Positions 1 to 8,972 of a stretch of DNA of 64,000 nt are shown here, one piece after another. Made by a program: the position numbers and the translations under genes. Position 1 is the stretch's first letter; every line of letters starts with the position of its first letter. Origin of the DNA: Algoriphagus algorifonticola (GTDB taxonomy: Bacteria > Bacteroidota > Bacteroidia > Cytophagales > Cyclobacteriaceae); the NCBI RefSeq assembly GCF_007655305.1, contig NZ_VLOG01000012.1:27075-91074 (forward strand). The letters are read 5' to 3'. The notes beneath the pieces were generated by a model. The model had not been told where the DNA came from, did no database searches, and saw only the letters and a list, made by a program, of their open reading frames with translations.

Positions 1-240
1 CTCCTTTATCAAAGGGGGTAGGGGGATTTAAGTAGAAATACAATTGAAATAAATAGAAATATGCCTGTGACGAAATGGATAAAGAAATACTGTAGAAATA
101 GTTAGAAATACGCCTTCGGCAAAATATATATTCCCGACAAAGTTTTTGAGTTTCAATAGAGAAGATATTTTTCAAGATAAATTAAGAAATGCCTTCAGCG
201 AGATAAACCATTCAATCAAAAAGGTATTAAACCAAATTAT
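1..240. repeat. Left cluster of dispersed CGCCTTCGGCG-hairpin repeats (gene-free)
   Basis: This gene-free stretch holds degenerate copies of a repeat that recurs at 47.87-48.5 kb. The clearest unit is 78-126 (49 bp), which has the same length as the two tandem units at 47873-47921 and 47922-47970 and differs from the first of these at about 3 positions. Its core CGCCTTCGGC (111-120) can fold into a short GC hairpin. Degenerate cores lie at 61-78 and 191-200. The window opens inside a G-rich motif (about 11-30, AAAGGGGG then AGGGGGATTTA) that also recurs at 48078-48098. Frames are full of stops and I see no gene. Positions 241-296 show nothing recognisable. Confidence 0.8.
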
Positions 241-296
241 CTCTCAAAAAATGGATTAGGGGAAATGAAGTTCAGGATCAAAAATCAGTCAGAAAA

Positions 297-322
297 CAAA
301 AAAAGGCGTTGATACGCCTTTT

Positions 323-324
<2 letters not shown>
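297..324 (-). terminator. Rho-independent terminator of the ferredoxin gene
   Basis: An A-rich arm followed by AGGCGT, loop TGAT, then ACGCCT and a T-run forms a hairpin that overlaps the ferredoxin stop codon (323-325). Read on the minus strand it is a GC stem followed by a run of T, as expected for intrinsic termination. Confidence 0.75.
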
Positions 325-673
<349 letters not shown>

Positions 674-688
674 TCACTCTATTTGTTC

Positions 689-719
689 CAAAAGTAATAA
701 GCTTAACACAGACCCACAA
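689..719 (-). promoter_or_regulatory. Bacteroidota-type promoter for the ferredoxin gene
   Basis: On the minus strand there is TTG (717-719), 20 nt, then TACTTTTG (689-696), matching the TTG/TAnnTTTG consensus used by the Bacteroidota primary sigma factor. It would give a leader of roughly a dozen nucleotides before ATG 670. Confidence 0.55.
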
Positions 720-760
720 TAAAAAGTTGTCATACTAACTAATTTAAAATAATTCTTATT

Positions 761-787
761 TTGTTCTAAGGGTTTCTGGTAAATTTG
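761..787 (+). promoter_or_regulatory. Promoter of the acyl-CoA reductase gene, possibly leaderless
   Basis: TTG (761-763), 16 nt, then TAAATTTG (780-787). The -7 box ends only 5 nt before ATG 793, so the predicted transcription start lies at or next to the start codon. The mRNA may be leaderless, or the second ATG (796) may be used. Confidence 0.5.
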
Positions 788-792
788 CGGGC

Positions 793-1815
793 ATGATGGA
801 ATTGGAAAAAAGAATCAAGGCTTTTGCTTCTCTCGGAACATTACTTTCAAACCTAGCACCAAATCAAAAAGAAGATTTATTCAGAAGATCAGAAAATCGA
901 AACAACTGGTTTACTGCTGAAAGTTGCGAGCAGGCGCTGAATGGGTTGGCATTTATGCTACAAGAGTCCAAGTTACGAGCATGGGTTTCCAAGTACGAAT
1001 TCCCTCAATATTCGTCTCCAAAAGACGTGGGAGTCCTGATGGCTGGTAATATCCCGGCGGTAGGTTTTCATGATGCCATGGCGGTTCTTCTTTCCGGAAA
1101 TAAACTCAGTGCAAAATTAAGTTCTGCAGATGAAGTCCTTATGAAGTGGCTTTTGCAGCAATTGATCCAACTCGAACCTGAATTCGAAAATCTGATTGAA
1201 TTCAGTGATATGTTGAAGAACAAAGACGCCTACATCGCTACAGGTTCAGATAATTCCGCCAGATATTTCAACTACTATTTCGGAAAATATCCATCAGTTA
1301 TTCGGCAAAACAGAACTTCGGTAGCCATCTTGGAAGGGGATGAAAATCGGGATGACTTAGTCAACTTAGGCAAAGATATTTTTAGCTATTATGGTTTGGG
1401 ATGTAGAAATGTCTCGAAAATTTTCATCAGAAATGAAGAGCAATTGCAGCAATTATTGAAAGAACTTCAGATTTTCGCTGAAAAGGCAGAGCATCATAAA
1501 TACTTGAATAATTACGATTACAACAAGTCCATTTACCTCGTTAATCAAGATTCGCATTTGGATAATGGTTTTTTGATCCTGAAGGAAAGCCAAGATCTCG
1601 TTTCTCCAATAGCTGTTCTCTATTATGAATTGTATTCATCCAAGGAAGCTTTAACTGGAAAAATAGATAGCCTCAGTTCTAAAATCCAGTGCGTGGTGGG
1701 GAATATTGATCATGGAATTGCAAGCGTCCCTTTTGGCCAAGCTCAAATGCCAGAACTTTGGGATTATGCAGATGGAGTGGATACCTTAGAGTTTTTAACA
1801 AACTTGGAAGATTAA
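793..1815 (+). CDS. Acyl-CoA reductase (LuxC family)
   Basis: A 340-residue protein of the LuxC-like acyl-CoA reductase family, an aldehyde-dehydrogenase-fold group that reduces activated acyl groups to aldehydes using NADPH. The segment VGVLMAGNIPAVGFHDAMAVLLSGN (about residues 77-101) is the family's conserved nucleotide-binding region, and the C-terminus has the typical VVGNIDHGIASVPFGQAQMPELWDYADGVDT end. The physiological substrate in Bacteroidota is not known to me. The start is ATG 793 or 796 (MM). The 3' end overlaps the convergent kinase gene by 4 bp. The neighbouring ferredoxin is divergent. Confidence 0.85.
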   Translation: MMELEKRIKAFASLGTLLSNLAPNQKEDLFRRSENRNNWFTAESCEQALNGLAFMLQESKLRAWVSKYEFPQYSSPKDVGVLMAGNIPAVGFHDAMAVLLSGNKLSAKLSSADEVLMKWLLQQLIQLEPEFENLIEFSDMLKNKDAYIATGSDNSARYFNYYFGKYPSVIRQNRTSVAILEGDENRDDLVNLGKDIFSYYGLGCRNVSKIFIRNEEQLQQLLKELQIFAEKAEHHKYLNNYDYNKSIYLVNQDSHLDNGFLILKESQDLVSPIAVLYYELYSSKEALTGKIDSLSSKIQCVVGNIDHGIASVPFGQAQMPELWDYADGVDTLEFLTNLED

Positions 1816-3569
1816 TTGCTGAGAGGAAGATAAAGGCAGAAGGTAGTTCCTTCTCCTAAAATAGAATCTACCTCAAGTTTACCATTGTTCTTTTTAACAT
1901 ATTCTCTCACCAAAACCAAACCAAGGCCAGTTCCGCTTTCATTATTCAGACCTCTGGTCGTAAATGAAATTCCCTCTCTGATTTTTTTCAGGTTTTCATT
2001 TGAAATACCTACTCCAGAATCTTTTATACAGACTTTGACCTCTTTGGATAGTCTTTTTGCGGTCAGTTTTATTTTGCCACCGGCTGAGGAGAATTTTACG
2101 GCATTGTTGATCAAATTTCTCAACACCAAATCAATCATATTTCGGTCCGCCAAAATCTCGATGCTGTCTTCACTTTCAAGTATGATTTCAATTTTTTTCT
2201 CCTGAGCTATTCTATCCAATAATTTTTGCTGCTGTGTAAGTAAGGTGACTATATTAAAAGTTTGGATCTGAATATGTTCCCCTCTCAATTGGCTGCTTGC
2301 CCATGCCAATAAGTTTTCCAAAAGAATGGCTACTTGCTCCATGTTTTTGGAAACTTCAGGAAGCATAGTTAAAAATTCTTCCTTACTGATAATATTACTT
2401 TGGGTCATGTGGATTAACTCCTTCACACCGAAAATTGGGCCTTTCAAATCATGTGAAATAATACTGAAAAATTTGTCTTTTAGCTCATTCAGCTGAATCA
2501 AATCATTGGCCTGTTGCCTCAGCTGATTGTTTACTTTTATTTGCTCGGTCTGATCGTCTAAAAGTATGATGACTCCATAAAAGCCTGAAGTCTTATCAAG
2601 CATAGGAATGGATTTCACTCGAATGTTTACCTCTTTTCCATTCTTTTCGGTGTTGATCAATAGTATAGTTTCTTCTGCATCTTGAAGAATTTTATAAATT
2701 TCTTTTCTCTCATTAAATAATGTAGCAGCCGGAACTCCAATTTTTATTTGGTTTTCTTGGAAGCAAAACTGCTTAGCTGCAGGATTGAAATCGATCAGCT
2801 TTTCATTGCTGTCAAAAACCAAAACTCCTACTGTTAAGGACTCCATGATCCGATTTTGTGCCACAGGCTTAAGGCTGAAAAGCCTGTACCTGATGATGGC
2901 GAAACCTAAAATCAAATAAGTGAGCAGAAAGGCATAGGGTGTAAGGTCTATTTCCGAAAATGGCTTAATGATTCCAACTTGATAGAAGAGATTAAAAATC
3001 AAGGGAAAGAAACCTGAGGCAATCAGAAATATACTTTGAGTTTGATAGAGAGGATCTGCATTTTTGAACCTGCTCCACAAAATCAAAGTGCCTAATAGAA
3101 ATGCTATATAGGAATATATAGTATGGATATAATACCAAGGGCCAAACTCTATATCCAAAAGGGGAAATGGGCCTGAATTGGAAATGCCAACTGAGCTATA
3201 GTGGAGATGATGGTAATCATTGGTTAAAACCATCAAATATGTTGTAATGGGAATCAAAAAAACAGAAACTAGAACAGCGGGTTTCGACCATTTTTTGTAT
3301 CCCGTGTAAATCATGGAAAAAACTAACCAAGCTGCTGGGGTAAATGAAATTCCAATGTATTCCAGATAAATCAGCTTGATCATTTGATCTAAACTAGTGC
3401 TAGCTAACTCTAATCCATAAAAAAATCCCCAGATAGTCATCAAAAACATGGTCAGAGCCATCCATCTGGTTGAATCGCTCAATTTAAAAGCGATGTATAA
3501 TGACAGTCCACCCACCAGAAGACTGGATATAATCAGGGAAGTTGAAAATGCGTTGTGGATAAATTCCAT
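1812..3569 (-). CDS. 7TM sensor histidine kinase with PAS domain
   Basis: 585 residues. The N-terminal part (about 8-230) has seven or more hydrophobic segments in the arrangement of the 7TM histidine-kinase sensor family. A PAS domain follows (about 240-345), then HisKA with the phospho-acceptor H373 in SIISHDLKGP, and HATPase_c with N box (NLINNAVKF, 485-493), G1 (DSGVG, 517-521) and G2 (GTGLG, 546-550). It is an inner-membrane kinase whose ligand is unknown. No response regulator is adjacent, so it is an orphan at this locus. It overlaps the 3' end of the acyl-CoA reductase gene by 4 bp on the opposite strand. Confidence 0.9.
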   Translation of the reverse strand: MEFIHNAFSTSLIISSLLVGGLSLYIAFKLSDSTRWMALTMFLMTIWGFFYGLELASTSLDQMIKLIYLEYIGISFTPAAWLVFSMIYTGYKKWSKPAVLVSVFLIPITTYLMVLTNDYHHLHYSSVGISNSGPFPLLDIEFGPWYYIHTIYSYIAFLLGTLILWSRFKNADPLYQTQSIFLIASGFFPLIFNLFYQVGIIKPFSEIDLTPYAFLLTYLILGFAIIRYRLFSLKPVAQNRIMESLTVGVLVFDSNEKLIDFNPAAKQFCFQENQIKIGVPAATLFNERKEIYKILQDAEETILLINTEKNGKEVNIRVKSIPMLDKTSGFYGVIILLDDQTEQIKVNNQLRQQANDLIQLNELKDKFFSIISHDLKGPIFGVKELIHMTQSNIISKEEFLTMLPEVSKNMEQVAILLENLLAWASSQLRGEHIQIQTFNIVTLLTQQQKLLDRIAQEKKIEIILESEDSIEILADRNMIDLVLRNLINNAVKFSSAGGKIKLTAKRLSKEVKVCIKDSGVGISNENLKKIREGISFTTRGLNNESGTGLGLVLVREYVKKNNGKLEVDSILGEGTTFCLYLPLSN

Positions 3570-3670
3570 TTATTTTTGCATTCAGCGAATTGAGGTAGCA
3601 GTATTTTGAATTTTTGGGTGATTACTCAAAAGATGCTACTTTAAAGGTCTAACTAATAAACTCAAAATCT

Positions 3671-4978
3671 TTGAAATCAGAAAAAAATCAAGCCTCAATT
3701 CTTTCTCCGTTTAGCATTGTTTTGGCCTTAAGCCTTTTCTGCTTCTTAATGGCTGTTTTCAATTTGATGGGAGAGGGGCAATCTGTCGGTGAAAGCCTCA
3801 AGCAATCACTGAATTTCTGGAAAGATGGCTTTTTCAGTTTATTGGATTTTACCATGCAGATGATGATGATTTTAGTTTTTGGCTATGCCATAGCTATTTT
3901 TAAACCTATCCATGCTTATTTAAGAAAGATTTCGAAAATCCCTTCCAGCCCTCTATCTGCAATCTTGTTTACTGCCTCTATCACCATGGTGGCGGGACTT
4001 TTAAACTGGGGTTTTGGATTGATCATAGGGGCATTACTGGCAAGGTTTGTTTACTTGGCCATGGAGGAAAAAGGGGTTAAAATCAATCCTGCATTATTAG
4101 GAGCTTCCGGATATTTGGGAATGGCAGTTTGGCATGGAGGGCTTTCAGCTTCCGCACCCTTAAAAGTCGCTGAAGAGGGACATTTTTTAGCCAGTCAAAT
4201 TGGTACTGTTTCAGTATCAGAAACACTTTTTACCAGTTTCAATGTGACAATGACAGGTGGATTAATCTTGGTTTTCTTAGTAACCTTGATTTTTCTTTCC
4301 CGCAAAGATTATCCTTATCATAAACCCACTTATAGCCATCCACTCAGACCAATTCCTCAAGGTGAAATTGGGAATTTGGCTAGGTGGACAGGGCTGGTGA
4401 TTCTTCTTGTTTTCGGCTTACAATTTTTAAAATTGGATGCTTTGGGACTGGGTTTTCTTAATTTAAACTTGGTGAATTTTCTCCTTTTTGGGATTACACT
4501 ATTCCTGTATAAAAATCTTCAAAGCTTTACCGAAGCAACAACGGAGGGAATCAAGAGTTCGGTAGATATTTTCATTCAGTTTCCATTTTATGCGGGGATT
4601 TTGGGTTTGGTAACTTATTCTGGATTACTGGAATCAGTTTCACTTTTCTTTCTGGAAACGACCAGCCAGGCCTTTTTTCCAGTATTGACTTTATTCTCTG
4701 CTGCGATTGTTAATTTATTGGTGCCATCTGGAGGAGGTCAGTGGGCGGTTCAGGGACCTGTAATCATGGAGGTTGGTAAGTCCTTGGGATTAGATTCTGG
4801 AAAATTGATCATGGTTTTTTCTTACGGAGATCAAATCAGTAATCTCTTACAACCATTTTGGGCTTTACCGCTTTTGGCGATTACTGGTTTAAATGCCAGA
4901 GATTTACTCAGGTATACCTCTTGGCTGTTTTTGATGGGAACGCTCTTTTTGGCCTTTTCTGTCTACTTTTTCTTCTAA
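3671..4978 (+). CDS. atoE: Short-chain fatty acid transporter, AtoE family
   Basis: A 435-residue polytopic membrane protein with about 10-12 hydrophobic segments. It matches the AtoE/SCFA transporter family, including the signature GYLGMAVWHGGLSASAPL (about 147-164) and the C-terminal LVPSGGGQWAVQGP motif (about 350-363). It probably moves short-chain fatty acids such as acetate, butyrate or acetoacetate across the inner membrane. The start is a TTG at 3671; the next in-frame ATG (residue 27) would cut into the first membrane helix, so TTG is preferred. It is monocistronic by position. The family call is firm; the substrate is inferred from the family. Confidence 0.85.
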   Translation: MKSEKNQASILSPFSIVLALSLFCFLMAVFNLMGEGQSVGESLKQSLNFWKDGFFSLLDFTMQMMMILVFGYAIAIFKPIHAYLRKISKIPSSPLSAILFTASITMVAGLLNWGFGLIIGALLARFVYLAMEEKGVKINPALLGASGYLGMAVWHGGLSASAPLKVAEEGHFLASQIGTVSVSETLFTSFNVTMTGGLILVFLVTLIFLSRKDYPYHKPTYSHPLRPIPQGEIGNLARWTGLVILLVFGLQFLKLDALGLGFLNLNLVNFLLFGITLFLYKNLQSFTEATTEGIKSSVDIFIQFPFYAGILGLVTYSGLLESVSLFFLETTSQAFFPVLTLFSAAIVNLLVPSGGGQWAVQGPVIMEVGKSLGLDSGKLIMVFSYGDQISNLLQPFWALPLLAITGLNARDLLRYTSWLFLMGTLFLAFSVYFFF

Positions 4979-5067
4979 AGAAGCTGCTCTAGTCTAAAAT
5001 GGTTTTAAATAAGGATGAACCCCTGTTTTGAGGTTTTGTCTGGTTATCTTTTTCAGCTTGAAGTTCC

Positions 5068-5075
5068 TATATTTG
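5068..5075 (+). promoter_or_regulatory. Candidate -7 box of the aconitase promoter
   Basis: TATATTTG is a perfect match to TAnnTTTG, 42 bp before ATG 5118. No TTG lies at the usual spacing upstream, so only the -7 element supports this. Confidence 0.4.
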
Positions 5076-5117
5076 CACCGAAAATTTTGAACCTTTTACA
5101 CACCTAAATCCAATACA

Positions 5118-7379
5118 ATGGCTTTTGATATTGAAATGATCAAGGAAGTGTATGCCCGCTATCCTGAAAGAATAGCTGCTGCCCGTGAGGCAGTTGGTAG
5201 GCCACTTACCCTGACAGAGAAGATTTTGTATTCACACTTAAGTGAGGGTACTCCTTCACAGGCATACGAAAGAGGAAAATCCTACGTGGATTTTAAGCCG
5301 GATCGTGTTGCCATGCAAGATGCTACCGCTCAGATGGCACTTTTGCAATTCATGCAAGCCGGAAGAGATCAGGTGGCTGTTCCATCTACTGTTCACTGTG
5401 ATCACTTGATCCAGGCAGAAGTTGGTGCGGAAAAAGATTTGAATAAAGCAAAAGATAAAAACCGAGAGGTTTACGACTTTTTAGCGTCAGTTTCCAATAA
5501 GTACGGAATTGGATTCTGGAAACCGGGAGCTGGAATTATTCACCAAGTAGTATTGGAGAATTATGCTTTTCCTGGTGGAATGATGATTGGAACAGATTCT
5601 CATACTCCAAATGCAGGTGGTTTGGGAATGGTTGCCATCGGTGTAGGTGGAGCGGATGCTTGTGATGTAATGGCAGGCTTGCCTTGGGAACTAAAGTTTC
5701 CAAAGCTGATCGGTGTGAAGTTAACCGGGAAAATGTCTGGATGGACTTCAGCTAAAGATGTTATTTTGAAAGTTGCTGGTATTCTAACTGTAAAAGGTGG
5801 AACCGGAGCAATTGTAGAATATTTCGGTGAAGGTGCTAGATCTCTTTCTGCTACAGGTAAAGGAACGATCTGTAACATGGGAGCTGAGATTGGTGCTACC
5901 ACTTCTATTTTCGGTTATGACGAAAAGTCTGCTGCTTACCTTCAGGGAACTGGCAGAGCTGATATCGCTGAGTTGGCTAATGGCATTGCAGCTCACTTAA
6001 CAGGAGATGACGAGGTATATGCAAATCCTGAGCAGTACTTCGATCAGGTGATTGAAATCAACCTTTCTGAATTGGAGCCACATGTGAATGGACCATTCAC
6101 TCCGGACTTGGCTTGGCCTATTTCCAAATTTGCAGCTGCAGTTAAGGAAAACGGTTGGCCAGCAAAATTGGAGGTTGGCTTGATCGGTTCTTGTACCAAC
6201 TCTTCTTATGAAGATATTTCCCGTGCTGCTTCATTGGCACAGCAAGCTGTGGACAAGAAGTTGGTTGCCAAATCTGAATACACAATCACACCAGGCTCTG
6301 AGCAGGTAAGATACACCGTTGACAGAGATGGTTTCTTGGATACTTTTGGGAAAATGGGAGGAGTAGTTTTGGCAAATGCTTGTGGTCCGTGCATCGGACA
6401 GTGGGCAAGACACGGTGCTGAAAAGCAGGAGAAAAACTCCATTATCACTTCTTTCAACAGAAACTTTGCGAAGCGAGCTGACGGAAATCCAAATACTCAC
6501 GCATTTGTGGCTTCTCCTGAAATCGTTACAGCCTTGGCAATTGCCGGTGATTTGACTTTCAATCCACTGACTGACACTTTGGTTAATGAGGAAGGAAAAT
6601 CAGTGAAACTGGATGAGCCTAAAGGATTGGAATTGCCAACCAAAGGCTTTGCGGTAGAAGATGCAGGCTACCAAGCTCCTGCAGAAGATGGATCCAAAGT
6701 AGATGTAATTGTTTCCCCAACTTCAGAAAGATTGCAACTTTTGGAATCTTTCCCAGCTTGGGAAGGTACTGACCTGAAAGGCTTGAAGCTTTTGATCAAG
6801 GCAAAAGGAAAATGTACTACTGACCATATTTCCATGGCAGGTCCTTGGTTGAGATTCAGAGGCCACTTGGACAATATTTCCAATAACATGTTGATTGGTG
6901 CAGTAAATGCTTTCAATGATTCTACCAACAAGGTAAAAAATCAATTGACTGGGGAATATGGAGAAGTTCCTGCAACTCAAAGACATTATAAGCAGCATGG
7001 AATCGGAACTGTCGTAGTAGGAGACGAAAACTACGGAGAGGGTTCTTCAAGAGAGCATGCTGCAATGGAGCCAAGATTCTTGGGAGTGAGAGCTATTTTG
7101 GTAAAGTCCTTTGCCAGAATCCACGAAACCAACTTGAAAAAGCAAGGTATGTTGGCATTGACTTTTGCGAATGCTGCCGATTATGATAAAGTATTGGAGG
7201 ATGATTCTATTGATATTCTTGGATTGGAATCATTCGCTCCAGGAAAGTCTCTTCAGGTTGTTTTACACCATGCTGATGGTTCTTCTGACACAATTGAAGT
7301 AAATCATACCTATAATGAAGGACAGATTGAATGGTTCAAAGCAGGTTCTGCATTGAACTTAATCAAAGCAGGTTTATAA
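5118..7379 (+). CDS. acnA: Aconitate hydratase
   Basis: 753 residues. It interconverts citrate and isocitrate through cis-aconitate in the TCA cycle and carries a [4Fe-4S] cluster. The three cluster cysteines are C359 ([13 protein letters not shown]) and C422/C425 ([10 protein letters not shown]). The TDSHTPN motif near residue 159 and the C-terminal swivel domain with [17 protein letters not shown] are present. Its length and layout resemble mitochondrial-type aconitases (about 750 residues) more than the 890-residue AcnA, so the symbol is by function. A strong terminator follows directly. Confidence 0.95.
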   Translation: MAFDIEMIKEVYARYPERIAAAREAVGRPLTLTEKILYSHLSEGTPSQAYERGKSYVDFKPDRVAMQDATAQMALLQFMQAGRDQVAVPSTVHCDHLIQAEVGAEKDLNKAKDKNREVYDFLASVSNKYGIGFWKPGAGIIHQVVLENYAFPGGMMIGTDSHTPNAGGLGMVAIGVGGADACDVMAGLPWELKFPKLIGVKLTGKMSGWTSAKDVILKVAGILTVKGGTGAIVEYFGEGARSLSATGKGTICNMGAEIGATTSIFGYDEKSAAYLQGTGRADIAELANGIAAHLTGDDEVYANPEQYFDQVIEINLSELEPHVNGPFTPDLAWPISKFAAAVKENGWPAKLEVGLIGSCTNSSYEDISRAASLAQQAVDKKLVAKSEYTITPGSEQVRYTVDRDGFLDTFGKMGGVVLANACGPCIGQWARHGAEKQEKNSIITSFNRNFAKRADGNPNTHAFVASPEIVTALAIAGDLTFNPLTDTLVNEEGKSVKLDEPKGLELPTKGFAVEDAGYQAPAEDGSKVDVIVSPTSERLQLLESFPAWEGTDLKGLKLLIKAKGKCTTDHISMAGPWLRFRGHLDNISNNMLIGAVNAFNDSTNKVKNQLTGEYGEVPATQRHYKQHGIGTVVVGDENYGEGSSREHAAMEPRFLGVRAILVKSFARIHETNLKKQGMLALTFANAADYDKVLEDDSIDILGLESFAPGKSLQVVLHHADGSSDTIEVNHTYNEGQIEWFKAGSALNLIKAGL

Positions 7380-7402
7380 TTTTACTTCAATCCTAATGAT
7401 AG

Positions 7403-7432
7403 AAACCGTGGTTTATAAGACCACGGTTTTTT
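7403..7432 (+). terminator. Rho-independent terminator of aconitase
   Basis: A perfect 10-bp stem AAACCGTGGT (7403-7412) / ACCACGGTTT (7420-7429) with a 7-nt loop, followed by a T-run. The T-run merges into the -7 box of the next gene. Confidence 0.9.
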
Positions 7433-7433
7433 T

Positions 7434-7441
7434 TATTTTTG
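7434..7441 (+). promoter_or_regulatory. Candidate -7 box (TATTTTTG) of the PepSY-like gene
   Basis: A perfect TAnnTTTG match inside the T-tract of the preceding terminator. Transcription would start near 7447, which excludes the TTG at 7439 and ATG 7445 and supports ATG 7454 as the start of the next gene. Confidence 0.4.
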
Positions 7442-7453
7442 GACATGCAATAT

Positions 7454-8026
7454 ATGAGAAAGCTAATTTTAGTCTTAGTTTGTTTGATTCCTGTTCTATG
7501 TTTTTCTCAGGAAAAAATAGAAAGGGAAAAAAGAGTTGACGAAAAAGAAGTGCCCAAAGCTGCAATTGAATGGCTATATGATGCATTCGAAGAAATAAAA
7601 AAGCCAAAATGGTATCAGGAATTTTTTGAGTCAGGATATTCCTTTGAAGCCAAATTCTTCAAGGATGGAAGGTATTTCAGTGTGGAATTTGATTCTTTGG
7701 GAATCATTCAGGATGTGGAAATTGAAATACCTTTGGACGAAATTCAACCAGAGGTTCAAAAAAATCTTACTGCTTATTGGGAAGAAACTTATAGTGATTT
7801 CAAATTGATAAAAATCCAAAGGCAGTATTCAGGTGAGCCAGATGATTTGGAGGATTTTTTTGATGAGAACGAAGTGGAGAATATTTTGGAGCAATATGAG
7901 ATAGAATATATAGGTAAGGAAAAAGATGGTGATGAAGAAATATGGGAAGCCACCTTTGACGCTCAGGGGAAATTTATATCCAAGCGGGTCGTAATAGTGA
8001 GAATAATGGATAACCTGATTTTTTGA
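7454..8026 (+). CDS. Secreted acidic PepSY-like protein
   Basis: 190 residues from ATG 7454. It has a clear signal peptide (MRKLILVLVCLIPVLCFSQ), then an acidic mature protein with two similar beta-rich units: one around SFEAKFFKDGRYFSVEFDSLG, the second around EIWEATFDAQGKFISKR. This resembles the tandem PepSY-like (beta-lactamase-inhibitor-like) fold of secreted Bacteroidota proteins. It probably acts in the periplasm; no function is known to me. Longer starts exist (TTG 7439, ATG 7445), but the promoter and signal peptide favour 7454. Its TGA overlaps the ATG of the following gene, suggesting translational coupling. Confidence 0.6.
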   Translation: MRKLILVLVCLIPVLCFSQEKIEREKRVDEKEVPKAAIEWLYDAFEEIKKPKWYQEFFESGYSFEAKFFKDGRYFSVEFDSLGIIQDVEIEIPLDEIQPEVQKNLTAYWEETYSDFKLIKIQRQYSGEPDDLEDFFDENEVENILEQYEIEYIGKEKDGDEEIWEATFDAQGKFISKRVVIVRIMDNLIF

Positions 8027-8838
8027 TGAAAGTGGAAAAAACTGAGACGAATTCTAAATCCTCCTTATCAAGAATAGAAAAAAAATGGACTTTTCTTTTG
8101 CAATTTTCTGAAAAGGAGAGAGCAAGACAAAGTTTGGGTTTGAATTCAAGTATCAAAAAGTATATCCTCGTTTTATTCTTGTTTTTTTCGTTTTTAGGAA
8201 AACTATTTGCTCAGGAGCAGGTTTTTTTCTTTGGATTCTTTCCGGAGGCTGCGGTTACTAAAAGTCTTTCGAATGGGAAGAAGGTCAATTTTAAGGTTGA
8301 GAATCAGGAAACCTTCTTTAGAAACACAGCTAGAGAAGGGGAGCAATGGGATGTAAGACATTACCGGACTGATTTGATGGTTTTTTATAGTTGGCAAGCA
8401 AGTCCTGTGATCAATTTGGCCATCGGTGCTTTTCATAGAATTCAGGACGGGGCCAACGCTAATAGGGTTATTCAGCAAATGGCTTTTCTCCAACGTTTAA
8501 GATCTTTGAGAATAGCTCACAGAATTCGGACGGATCAAACTGCTACACGAGGAGAGTCTTTAGAGTGGAGGTTGAGATATAGAGTGGCATTGGACATCCC
8601 TCTCGATGGAAAAACCCTAGATCCGGGCGAAAATTATTTGGTACTCTCCAATGAACCTATTTTTAGCTTGCAGGATGGGGAGTTTGAATTGGAAAACAGG
8701 CTTGTGTTTACCCTAGGGAAATTGATCAATGAAGAGCAAAAACTTGAATATAGTATCGATTATAGAACAGATGGATTTTTCCAAGAAGGCTTCAGAACCC
8801 GCTTATGGGCAAAAATTGGCTATTTCTATAATTTTTAA
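8026..8838 (+). CDS. DUF2490-type outer-membrane beta-barrel protein
   Basis: 270 residues from ATG 8026, which overlaps the preceding stop codon. The C-terminal part (QEQVFFFGFF..., SLRIAHRIRTDQ, LEWRLRYRVALDIPL, ending TRLWAKIGYFYNF with a terminal Phe) fits DUF2490 outer-membrane barrels. The signal-like segment KKYILVLFLFFSFLGKLFAQ lies about 44 residues in, so the first part is an unusual polar extension. Alternatively the true start is TTG 8134 or 8140, which would place the signal peptide at the N-terminus; an AGGAG-like stretch lies just upstream (about 8113). It is probably co-transcribed with the PepSY-like gene. Function unknown. Confidence 0.7.
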   Translation: MKVEKTETNSKSSLSRIEKKWTFLLQFSEKERARQSLGLNSSIKKYILVLFLFFSFLGKLFAQEQVFFFGFFPEAAVTKSLSNGKKVNFKVENQETFFRNTAREGEQWDVRHYRTDLMVFYSWQASPVINLAIGAFHRIQDGANANRVIQQMAFLQRLRSLRIAHRIRTDQTATRGESLEWRLRYRVALDIPLDGKTLDPGENYLVLSNEPIFSLQDGEFELENRLVFTLGKLINEEQKLEYSIDYRTDGFFQEGFRTRLWAKIGYFYNF

Positions 8839-8869
8839 AACATTTTTTTGGGTTTGAAAAGTAAAATAC

Positions 8870-8900
8870 TTGCTATGAAATACAAATTGCTGTATGTTTA
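8870..8900 (+). promoter_or_regulatory. Weak candidate promoter for the hybrid kinase
   Basis: TTG (8870-8872), 20 nt, then TATGTTTA (8893-8900), one mismatch from TAnnTTTG. The placement fits either candidate start of the next gene. Confidence 0.3.
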
Positions 8901-8972
8901 CCCTATGAATATGAATTGGATGATTCTAGGAATAAAAAAGTAGGACTTCAATTCAATCAAAAACCTAAACAA

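Noticed and set aside
1-322. CRISPR array from the regular AT-rich repeats
   Set aside because: Repeats are degenerate, directly adjacent without unique spacers of constant length, and no cas gene is present.
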